From positions 62,219 to 126,218 of the forward strand of contig PLCN01000002.1 in NCBI GenBank assembly GCA_003134785.1: a stretch of 64,000 nt of DNA, given 5' to 3'. Shown here piece by piece: positions 16,911 through 23,617 of this stretch (the stretch's first letter is position 1; every line of letters starts with the position of its first letter). This DNA comes from Spartobacteria bacterium (GTDB lineage: Bacteria > Verrucomicrobiota > Verrucomicrobiia > Chthoniobacterales > UBA10450). The translations under genes and the position numbers were made by a program. The notes beneath the pieces were generated by a model, which saw only the letters and a list, made by a program, of their open reading frames with translations, made no database searches and was not told the origin of the DNA.

Positions 16911-18633
16911 AATGTTATTGCGAAAGCACTCCTTAGGTTCATTGCTCGCGCGAGTTTTCGCCGCCGGCCTGATTCTGGCCGTGGCACCGGAGTTCGCCGG
17001 CGGCGCGGAACCGTCTTCCGAGAAGTTCGATGTCCTGATCAAAGGAGGCACTGTCTATGACGGGACGGGCGAAAAGCCGCGCGTCACAGATGTCGCGATC
17101 CGCGGCGATCACATCGTTGGTCTCGGAAATTTCCCGGGGGACCGAGCCCGCACCGTGGTCGACGCAAAGGGAATAGCGGTCGCGCCGGGCTTCATCAACA
17201 TGCTTTCCTGGTCGACCGAGTCGCTAATCGAAGATGGCCGTTCGCAAAGCGAAGTTCGCGAAGGCGTGACGACCGAGATCATGGGCGAAGGCTTTTCGAT
17301 GGGACCGCTCAACGATCGCATCAAAGAACGAATGCGCAGCCAGCAGGGTGACATCAAGTACGAGATCAAGTGGAACACGCTGGCGGAATATTTGCGCTAT
17401 CTGGAGCAGCACGGCATCTCCTGCAACGTCGCTTCCTTTATTGGCGCGACTACGATTCGCGAGCACGTCATTGGCCTCGAGGACAAACAGCCTACCCCGG
17501 AGCAGCTCGAGCAAATGCGTCAGCTCGTCCGCCAGGAAATGGAAGCGGGCGCGCTCGGGATCGGTACGTCGCTCATTTATCCGCCCGCATTCTATGCAAG
17601 GACCGAGGAGCTGATCGAGCTCTGCAAAGTCGCCGCGAAATATCATGGCAAATACATCTCGCACATGCGCAGCGAAGGAAATCAATTGCTCGAGGCGATC
17701 GATGAGTTGCTGCGCATCAGCAAGGAAGCGGACATCCCGGCGGAGATTTATCACATCAAAGCAGCCGGCCAGTCGAACTGGGGAAAAGCGGACGCGATGC
17801 TGGCAAAGATCGAGGATGCCCGCAAAGCCGGGCTGAAAATCACGGCGAATATGTATACCTACACCGCCGCCGGCACGGGTCTGGATGCCTGCCTGCCGCC
17901 CTGGACCGAGGATGGCGGATATCCGGCCTTGTTCAAACGGCTCCGTGATCCCGCCACGCGCGAGAAAATTGCGGCGGAGGTGCGGACGCCCAGCGACAAA
18001 TGGGAAAATCTCTATCTTGCCGCCGGTTCCCCGGAGAAAATCCTGCTCGCCGGATTCAAGTCGGAAAAACTAAAACCGCTCACGGGTAAATCGCTGGCCG
18101 AAATCGCCAAGATGCGCGGCAAGGATCCGATCGAGACCGCGATGGATTTGATCAGCGAAGACGAGTCACGGATCGATTCGATCTACTTCCTCATGTCGGA
18201 GGAGAACGTGAAGAAAGAGATCGCAAAGCCCTGGGTCTCGTTTGGATCCGATGAAGCGTCGCAGGCGCCGGAAGGCAACTTCCTGAAGTCGAACTGTCAT
18301 CCGCGCGCTTACGGCAATTTCGCGCGCGTGCTTGCTAAGTATGTCCGCGAAGAAAAGGTGCTGACGCTCGCGGATGCGATCCGGAAGCTGAGCGGACTGC
18401 CGGCGACGAATCTCGGGCTCGACCATCGCGGTTTTATCCGGGAAGGAATGTTCGCGGACATTGTTGTCTTCGATCCGGCGACGATTGCCGATCGCGCTAC
18501 GTTTGAGAAGCCGCATCAGTACGCCGTCGGTATGAAGCATGTTTTTGTGAACGGCGTGCAGGTTCTGCGAGACGGCGAGCACACCGGCGCGAAACCGGGA
18601 CGGGCCTTGTGGGGACCGGGAAGGGGTCGATAG
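16903..18633 (+). CDS. N-acyl-D-amino-acid deacylase (D-aminoacylase) family amidohydrolase
   Basis: It has 576 residues from the ATG at 16903, which overlaps the restored Gre frame by 8 bp. A signal peptide or anchor is present (SLLARVFAAGLILAVAPEFAGG), so it is exported. The amidohydrolase core begins KGGTVYDGTGEKPRVTDVA. Metal-ligand positions of D-aminoacylases are seen as YISHMRSEG, EIYHIKAAG and SFGSDEAS. The HxH motif usual after the first strand is replaced (PGFINMLSWST), and the bridging Cys is replaced by Glu (GVTTEIMGEG), a known variation in a subfamily of exported homologues. It probably removes acyl groups from D-amino acids or from dipeptides of cell-wall origin; the substrate is not certain. 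Confidence 0.85.
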   Translation: MNEMLLRKHSLGSLLARVFAAGLILAVAPEFAGGAEPSSEKFDVLIKGGTVYDGTGEKPRVTDVAIRGDHIVGLGNFPGDRARTVVDAKGIAVAPGFINMLSWSTESLIEDGRSQSEVREGVTTEIMGEGFSMGPLNDRIKERMRSQQGDIKYEIKWNTLAEYLRYLEQHGISCNVASFIGATTIREHVIGLEDKQPTPEQLEQMRQLVRQEMEAGALGIGTSLIYPPAFYARTEELIELCKVAAKYHGKYISHMRSEGNQLLEAIDELLRISKEADIPAEIYHIKAAGQSNWGKADAMLAKIEDARKAGLKITANMYTYTAAGTGLDACLPPWTEDGGYPALFKRLRDPATREKIAAEVRTPSDKWENLYLAAGSPEKILLAGFKSEKLKPLTGKSLAEIAKMRGKDPIETAMDLISEDESRIDSIYFLMSEENVKKEIAKPWVSFGSDEASQAPEGNFLKSNCHPRAYGNFARVLAKYVREEKVLTLADAIRKLSGLPATNLGLDHRGFIREGMFADIVVFDPATIADRATFEKPHQYAVGMKHVFVNGVQVLRDGEHTGAKPGRALWGPGRGR

Positions 18634-18667
18634 CGGAAGGGCCCCATCTATCATCACGTGCTGCTAG

Positions 18668-18827
18668 ATGTCATCCCGAGCCGCGCAGACGGCGAGGGAC
18701 CTCGCAGTTGCAATGCGAATTTGCTCGCGCCCTACATCGTCGAATGCATTAGCGATTCCGCACCTCGCGGAAGCGGGCGGTTGAGCAGTTGTGAGATCCC
18801 TCGGCGTCTGCGCGCCTCGGGATGACA
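18668..18827. repeat. Inverted repeat around a 75-bp centre (family F)
   Basis: TGTCATCCCGAGCCGCGCAG...AGGGACCTCGCAGTTGC on the left and GCAGTTGTGAGATCCCTCGG...CTGCGCGCCTCGGGATGACA on the right are imperfect complements of about 42 bp. The TGTCATCCCGAG / CTCGGGATGACA ends are seen in many genomes of this group. It lies between convergent genes and may end transcription in both directions. Confidence 0.8.
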
Positions 18828-18850
18828 CGCGCATTCGAGTTCCATTGCAG

Positions 18851-19432
18851 TTAGCGCCTTTTCGCGTCTGCGCGGGATTCGATTTGATCCAGGCTGGGAT
18901 CGTTTTGCTTGATCCATTCCTGGATCGCATTGACCTCAGCCGGATCCACCGCGGTGGCGCGGGATTCATCGGGCTTTTTCTTAAATTTCCAATGATGGCC
19001 GTGGCGATACAGCGCGTAATAAAACGTTTTCGCTTCGACAGGGCCCACCCCGCTGCAGCGCATCGCATCGTAAAACATCCGATCCACCTGTTGCCAAGGA
19101 CGCGATTTCTGATCGTAGGCGACATCGTGAAGGACCGACGCGTTCCGGTATCTTCCTTCGAACGGTCCCCCGAAAAACGACCAGAGCACCCGAGGAAGTG
19201 AAGCGCCATCAACTTCCGACCCGGCGGGCGCAATCCAGACCACCCCCTTCGGGTCGGTGTAACGCAGTTCGTTCAGCAGCGTCATCGTTCTGCCGTCGGC
19301 TTCCCAGCGCGTGTCGATCGGGCCGCTGAAATAACCCCAGGTGTTGGCCGGTTTGACGTGCTCCGATTTCTTTCCGCCAAAAACGCAGGAAGAAAGCAGC
19401 ACGGCGGCAATGAGAACTAAGACAACTCTCAT
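18851..19432 (-). CDS. DUF1353 lipoprotein
   Basis: It has 193 residues. The start is a typical lipoprotein signal (MRVVLVLIAAVLLSSC) with the lipid-accepting Cys in LSSCVFGG. The DUF1353 core is WVIAP-like (VVWIAPAGSEVDGASLPRVLWSFFGGPF) followed by NASVLHDVAYD and QVDRMFYDAMRCSGVG, the conserved pattern of this small family found in bacteria and phages. A hydrolase or holin-like role has been proposed for the family, without proof. It ends near the family F repeat and begins 9 bp from the end of the ResB gene, so it is probably in that transcription unit. Confidence 0.82.
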   Translation of the reverse strand: MRVVLVLIAAVLLSSCVFGGKKSEHVKPANTWGYFSGPIDTRWEADGRTMTLLNELRYTDPKGVVWIAPAGSEVDGASLPRVLWSFFGGPFEGRYRNASVLHDVAYDQKSRPWQQVDRMFYDAMRCSGVGPVEAKTFYYALYRHGHHWKFKKKPDESRATAVDPAEVNAIQEWIKQNDPSLDQIESRADAKRR

Positions 19433-19441
19433 CAATACTCG

Positions 19442-21400
19442 TTAGGTTGCGGTGGGAACGAGAGCTTTCTCGCGCTTCTCGCGCGAGGAGCGCGACGCGG
19501 CGGAAAGAGGAGCTGACGCGGCCGGTCGCCGGAACCCCTTCAAATAAAAGAGCATGAAGATGCCGGAGACAATGAGGAGCGACCCGATCCATTTCAGCAG
19601 CCAGCCCGGATCGCGCAGAATCTGGATCGTGCTTTGTCCGAGATTCTCCGGGTTCCAGGAAGCCTGCGACATTTTGTAGGTGAGTCCCGTCCAAGTGCGC
19701 CACGATTCGCCCGGAAAACTGAATGGATTATTCATCCAGCATTGGCCGGTGGCCGTCTGGCCCTCCAGATTCGTGACGCGCACGGTGCTCTTGAATCCCG
19801 CCGGACTGTCGTTGCCTTCGTTGCGTTGCACTTCGAATTCCTCCAGCTCCAAGGCGATCGGCAGCGGAATCTGCTTCCAGCCGTACGCGATTTGCACATC
19901 GCTGGACGACGCTGGCACACTTACCTGCCAGCCGGCCGGAATCCATTGCTCGGAAATCTCGGAGCCTTGCTGAAGGCGGATGCGGACCCCGTCCGGCAAA
20001 TCCGCCGTGACGACCGCAGTCGAAGCAGGATTAAAATCCATCCATTCCTGCGCGTGCGGCATTGTGCGATCCAAGGTCAATTGCCAGTCGGCCCAACCGG
20101 TGGTGAGTGGCTTGTTCGCTTCGAGCTTGCCGGTGGAATTTCCGAGCTTTCGTGAAGCAAGATCGTAGCTCACGGCGCCGTCGTCCGCGATGAAGAGAGT
20201 GAGATGGTTTTGCGGGGTGACGCCGGCTGCCGGCATCTCAGGTGCGACGCCCGGAGTGTCGCCATGCGCGTTGGGCGCGGCGGAAACGGGAATGCCCTTG
20301 CCGCGAAGCGTGACGACGACTGCAGGATTATTCGGCTGGTCGCTCAACGAGCCGGGTTTGCCGTTGTCGATGCGAAAATCCGGCCAGTAGTTTTCGATCC
20401 GAAGCGTGAACGTGCTCCCATCCATCGGCCTGTCCTGGCCGAGATTTTGCGCGACGTCGAAGGTCCAAGTTTTTCCTGCGAGATTAACGACCACGCTGCC
20501 TTCGTTTCCATTCTGCGGCTGGGTCAACTGGACTTTCGCGCCGGTGTTGCCGCCTTTCATGGCTTTAGCGATCTGCTCCTCGGGCGCTTTCGCAAAAGCA
20601 AAAATCGTTTCTTCGATTTCCACTTCCGTGGTGCTCTTCGCCTCATCCGTGACAGACGGTGACGTGCTCGCCGGCGGCGCAGTGCCGCGTTTCAACTCGA
20701 TGGTCGCGAGACCCATGTTGAACGAGCCGTGCTGGTGATCATCCGCCAGAAGCCAGCTCTCGAGGTGCTGATTCATCATCGCGGTTGCGATGGTAAAATG
20801 AAGCGCGGGCGCGCCTCCGTCATTGGCCGGCTTCGGGTTCAGCTTGCCCTCGAGGGCGGGCGCATATTCCACGATGCTCAGTCGCGCACCTCCAGCGAGC
20901 AGGCCGAGGTCCCACGGTTTTTGCGGCGTGGGCGGACGATGAATGAATTCGGCCGGGTAACCTTTCACGATGCCATCCGTGTCGCGCACCCGCAGTTGAT
21001 GTTGATCGACCAGGAGACGGTTACTTGGCGGCTCGCCTTTGAAGAGCGTGATGGTCCCTTCGATTCCCCAGGTGCGTCCGATGAGCGATCCGGTCAGGAG
21101 CGTGATGATGCCGAGATGCGTGATGAGGAACGCGACGTGATGTTTTTTCCAGGGCCAGCGTGAGAGCGCAGAGACGATGAGGTTCGACGCGAGAAGGAGA
21201 AGCCAGACGTTGAACCATGGGGCGCCGTAGACATACGCACGCGCTACTTTCGCATCGAAGGTCGATTCGTAGAGGGTCCCTGCGATCGCGCCAATAATCA
21301 GAACGGCGAGCAAGACGACCGCCAGCTTGAGCGACGCGAAAAACCGGAAGACCGGATTGCGTTGCCAGCTGGGGCGCGAAGTGGAAGAAGGGGCGGCCAT
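19442..21400 (-). CDS. ResB/Ccs1-like cytochrome c biogenesis protein
   Basis: It has 652 residues. ResB (Ccs1) works with CcsA in system II haem attachment to c-type cytochromes, outside the membrane. Three N-terminal helices are seen (LKLAVVLLAVLIIGAIAGT, FNVWLLLLASNLIVSAL, VAFLITHLGIITLLTGSLIG), then a large extracytoplasmic domain and a final helix (LLKWIGSLLIVSGIFMLFYLKGF). The middle (about 130-590) is much longer than usual and repetitive in character, including an Ala/Pro/Thr-rich stretch. No CcsA gene is adjacent in the window; a four-heme cytochrome gene lies upstream on the same strand, its probable client. The C-terminus is rich in Ala/Ser/Arg. Confidence 0.85.
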   Translation of the reverse strand: MAAPSSTSRPSWQRNPVFRFFASLKLAVVLLAVLIIGAIAGTLYESTFDAKVARAYVYGAPWFNVWLLLLASNLIVSALSRWPWKKHHVAFLITHLGIITLLTGSLIGRTWGIEGTITLFKGEPPSNRLLVDQHQLRVRDTDGIVKGYPAEFIHRPPTPQKPWDLGLLAGGARLSIVEYAPALEGKLNPKPANDGGAPALHFTIATAMMNQHLESWLLADDHQHGSFNMGLATIELKRGTAPPASTSPSVTDEAKSTTEVEIEETIFAFAKAPEEQIAKAMKGGNTGAKVQLTQPQNGNEGSVVVNLAGKTWTFDVAQNLGQDRPMDGSTFTLRIENYWPDFRIDNGKPGSLSDQPNNPAVVVTLRGKGIPVSAAPNAHGDTPGVAPEMPAAGVTPQNHLTLFIADDGAVSYDLASRKLGNSTGKLEANKPLTTGWADWQLTLDRTMPHAQEWMDFNPASTAVVTADLPDGVRIRLQQGSEISEQWIPAGWQVSVPASSSDVQIAYGWKQIPLPIALELEEFEVQRNEGNDSPAGFKSTVRVTNLEGQTATGQCWMNNPFSFPGESWRTWTGLTYKMSQASWNPENLGQSTIQILRDPGWLLKWIGSLLIVSGIFMLFYLKGFRRPAASAPLSAASRSSREKREKALVPTAT

Positions 21401-21479
21401 GGTAGTGAGCGGGCATTTTCCGCGAGAAGTCCGACAGGTTCAACGCGAGAGTTCGCGCACGATTTTCCAAGAGGCTTCC

Positions 21480-21597
21480 AAGGAGCGGCGGTCTCCAGCC
21501 CGCCGACTGAAGTGTGAGCGGTTAGAAAATGCGTTCCCAAGCGGGAGCTTGGGAACGAGAGAAAGAAAGACGGCGGTTTGGAAAGCGCCGCTCCTTG
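21480..21597. repeat. Inverted repeat, family B copy 1
   Basis: AAGGAGCGGCGGTCTCCAGC on the left and GGCGGTTTGGAAAGCGCCGCTCCTTG on the right form imperfect complements. It separates the cytochrome and ResB genes. A longer copy is at 42590, and fragments occur at about 30820, 50577 and 51514. Confidence 0.8.
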
Positions 21598-21611
21598 ACG
21601 GGTATCTGACG

Positions 21612-22772
21612 TTATCCGCTCTTGTCCAAGGCGGTGCGGAAATTTTGGAGATGGCCTGCGAACGCAATCGCGTCGAAGGCATCGAGGGTTTTGACATCCT
21701 GGAAAAGCTGGTTCAACTCGTTGTCGATCTTCAGATGTGCGCTGCTGTTTTGGTTGAGCGCATTGGCCAACCGATCCAATGCGAGAACAAGCCGCTTCGC
21801 GCGCTGGCCGAGCAGTAGGCTTGCAGTTCCCTTCACGGTGAATTCCCCATCTGTGGAAGCCAGCGCGAGGAGTAAAGAACGCGCGGAGCTGCCGCTCCAA
21901 TTGGAAGTCGACGCGCGATGCGCGAGCGCATCCGCCTGCGTTTGCATGCTGATGAAATCAGACTTGCCGGGAGTGCTCGTGGGTTGGCTCACCGGCGACG
22001 GGATGCTCGCCGCGGAAGTGGCCGTGGCGCAAAGCCACGCTAGACCATTCCAACGCGCGGCGGAAAATTCATCGCTTGATTGATCGCTCGCGAGCGCCCA
22101 GCTCATCTCGCGCAACGCCACCGCCTGTCCGGTAAGCCATTCGCGCAGACCGCTCCACGATTCGTCCTCGGTCCAATGTTTCGGCTCGGCGACCGACTGG
22201 CCGTCCATTTCGAAAAACAAATCGGGATGACCCGCGCGCAGGATTTCGGGCGCAAGACTTTGGTGACACGCCACGCACGCATTCGCCCGCACGTAAAGAT
22301 TGCGGAGATCGCGCATCCCGGCGGCGACGCGAGTGTTGTAGGTCCAGTCCGTCCGGGTGTGACCGCGCAGCCAGCCGCTGGCGGCGCCGTGGCATGTCTC
22401 ACACGAAACGCCTTCGTTGGCCCGCACCGTCGGGGCAACGCGCTCCTGCGCGACAGATTGGAACGGCGAATGACAAACCGTGCAACGAGCGCTCGTGGTC
22501 GCGGAGCCTTCGGCGATTCCGAGAGCCTCGGCGATGCGCGTCGATCGCGCATTAAGCAGGACCGCATACGCCTTGGTATGAAAATCCTTCTGGCTCCAGG
22601 TGATGTATTGACTGCGTTTGGGTCCAGCTCCGCCGTGACAGCTCGAAGATTTGCAGCCGATCGATCCGACAAAAGCGCCGCCGGTTTCGCGAATTTGCCG
22701 CGGCTCTTTCGCCTCCAAACTGAAAACCACCGTCAAAGCGAAAATGAAGATCGCAACAGCTCTCAGCAACAC
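21612..22772 (-). CDS. Four-heme c-type cytochrome, exported
   Basis: It has 386 residues with a signal peptide (MLLRAVAIFIFALTVVFSLEA). Heme-binding sites are CKSSSCH (a CX4CH spacing), CTVCH, CETCH and CVACH. A cytochrome c554-like pattern follows (NEGVSCETCHGAA, GHTRTDW). The C-terminal 200 residues are Ser/Ala-rich with no heme motif and end in KIDNELNQLFQDVKTLDAFD. It probably carries electrons in the periplasm; the partner is unknown. The unusual CX4CH is known in some multiheme cytochromes and needs a dedicated lyase in some bacteria. The ResB gene follows on the same strand. Confidence 0.9.
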   Translation of the reverse strand: MLLRAVAIFIFALTVVFSLEAKEPRQIRETGGAFVGSIGCKSSSCHGGAGPKRSQYITWSQKDFHTKAYAVLLNARSTRIAEALGIAEGSATTSARCTVCHSPFQSVAQERVAPTVRANEGVSCETCHGAASGWLRGHTRTDWTYNTRVAAGMRDLRNLYVRANACVACHQSLAPEILRAGHPDLFFEMDGQSVAEPKHWTEDESWSGLREWLTGQAVALREMSWALASDQSSDEFSAARWNGLAWLCATATSAASIPSPVSQPTSTPGKSDFISMQTQADALAHRASTSNWSGSSARSLLLALASTDGEFTVKGTASLLLGQRAKRLVLALDRLANALNQNSSAHLKIDNELNQLFQDVKTLDAFDAIAFAGHLQNFRTALDKSG

Positions 22773-22816
22773 ACGGAGAGATTAACACCGGCATTTCGGA
22801 AAATGCGACTGCAAAC

Positions 22817-22968
22817 CTGTAGTCGCTTCGCTATGCGAAGCGTGAGGGTTGCGCTGCTGAAGGGGGAGGTGCCTTAAGCTTGAGGAAGCCGGCCCGGCGA
22901 AACGCCGCCCACCCGCCTTCGCCTTGCTTCGGCGTGCTTCGGCGTGGCAAGCAGGGCGGCGGCTACAG
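22817..22968. repeat. Inverted repeat, family A copy 2 (long)
   Basis: Ends CTGTAGTCGCTTCG and GGCGGCGGCTACAG, with the small hairpin CTTCGCTATGCGAAG near the left end. The centre is about 110 bp and includes a GCCTTGCTTCGGCGTGCTTCGGCGTGGCAAG palindrome. It lies between the cytochrome and DUF883 genes. Confidence 0.8.
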
Positions 22969-22973
22969 GGCTG

Positions 22974-23486
22974 TTAGTTCGCCCAGGACTTCCACTTCTT
23001 CCGCAGCGGTTTCACGTAGCGATCGACATCTACCTTCTTCAGTCGATCGACGCCGTCCTTAACCACATCCGCGGAATCCTCGTATTTCCGGCGCATCGAT
23101 TTGAAGAGCGGCCAGAGAAAGGGAAGCGAAAGAACGCTCAGGTCCACGTTTCCGAGAGGCGATTTCACTTCGACTTCTTTCTCCGCCGAACTGGACGCGT
23201 AACGGATCGCCAGCCCGATCGCGACACCGATGGCCAGCGCGCCGATCACAGTTGGGACCGGATTTTCGCGCAGGAAAAATTCCGTCCGCTCGCGGGCCGT
23301 TCCTGCTTTTTCCTTGGTCTGTTCCCACGCTTCGCCCGCCGCTATCGAAACCTTACCGGCCGCCTGGCGCAATCGCCCTGGGATTTCCCCGGAAATCTGT
23401 TCCTCGCTCGACCTCATCGAGGCCGCCAGCGGATCGTCTTCCATAAATTCGTCGCCGTTTGGATTGATCATATAAACACTTCGCAT
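22974..23486 (-). CDS. DUF883/YqjD-like membrane-anchored protein
   Basis: It has 170 residues. The ATG at 23486 has a ribosome site (AAGGTGG) 5 bp ahead; a longer frame to 23687 would run through repeat family C and overlap hrpB, so it is not used. An amphipathic helical N-terminus (AASMRSSEEQISGEIPGRLRQ, EQTKEKAGTARERTEFFL) leads to the conserved segment RENPVPTVIGALAIGVAIGL, the ElaB/YqjD C-terminal membrane hairpin pattern. The C-terminus is basic and charged (VKDGVDRLKKVDVDRYVKPLRKK). E. coli relatives associate with ribosomes in stationary phase; the role here is not known. Confidence 0.78.
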   Translation of the reverse strand: MRSVYMINPNGDEFMEDDPLAASMRSSEEQISGEIPGRLRQAAGKVSIAAGEAWEQTKEKAGTARERTEFFLRENPVPTVIGALAIGVAIGLAIRYASSSAEKEVEVKSPLGNVDLSVLSLPFLWPLFKSMRRKYEDSADVVKDGVDRLKKVDVDRYVKPLRKKWKSWAN

Positions 23487-23523
23487 ATCGCCCACCTTTT
23501 GCGCCTCTAGTTTCACTTTTCTT

Positions 23524-23610
23524 CCTCGTGCTCGTGCTCGTGATCGTGATCGTAATCGAAGCGAAACCAGATCGATCACGAGCAGGAGCACGAGCACGAT
23601 TACGAGGAGG
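23524..23610. repeat. Hexamer-rich inverted repeat, family C copy 1
   Basis: CCTCGTGCTCGTGCTCGTGA...CGTAATCG and CGATCACGAGCAGGAGCACG...ACGAGGAGG form complementary arms built from CTCGTG and ATCGTG units. It lies between hrpB and the DUF883 gene; its sister is at 35621-35690. Confidence 0.85.
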
Positions 23611-23617
23611 ATGAGAA

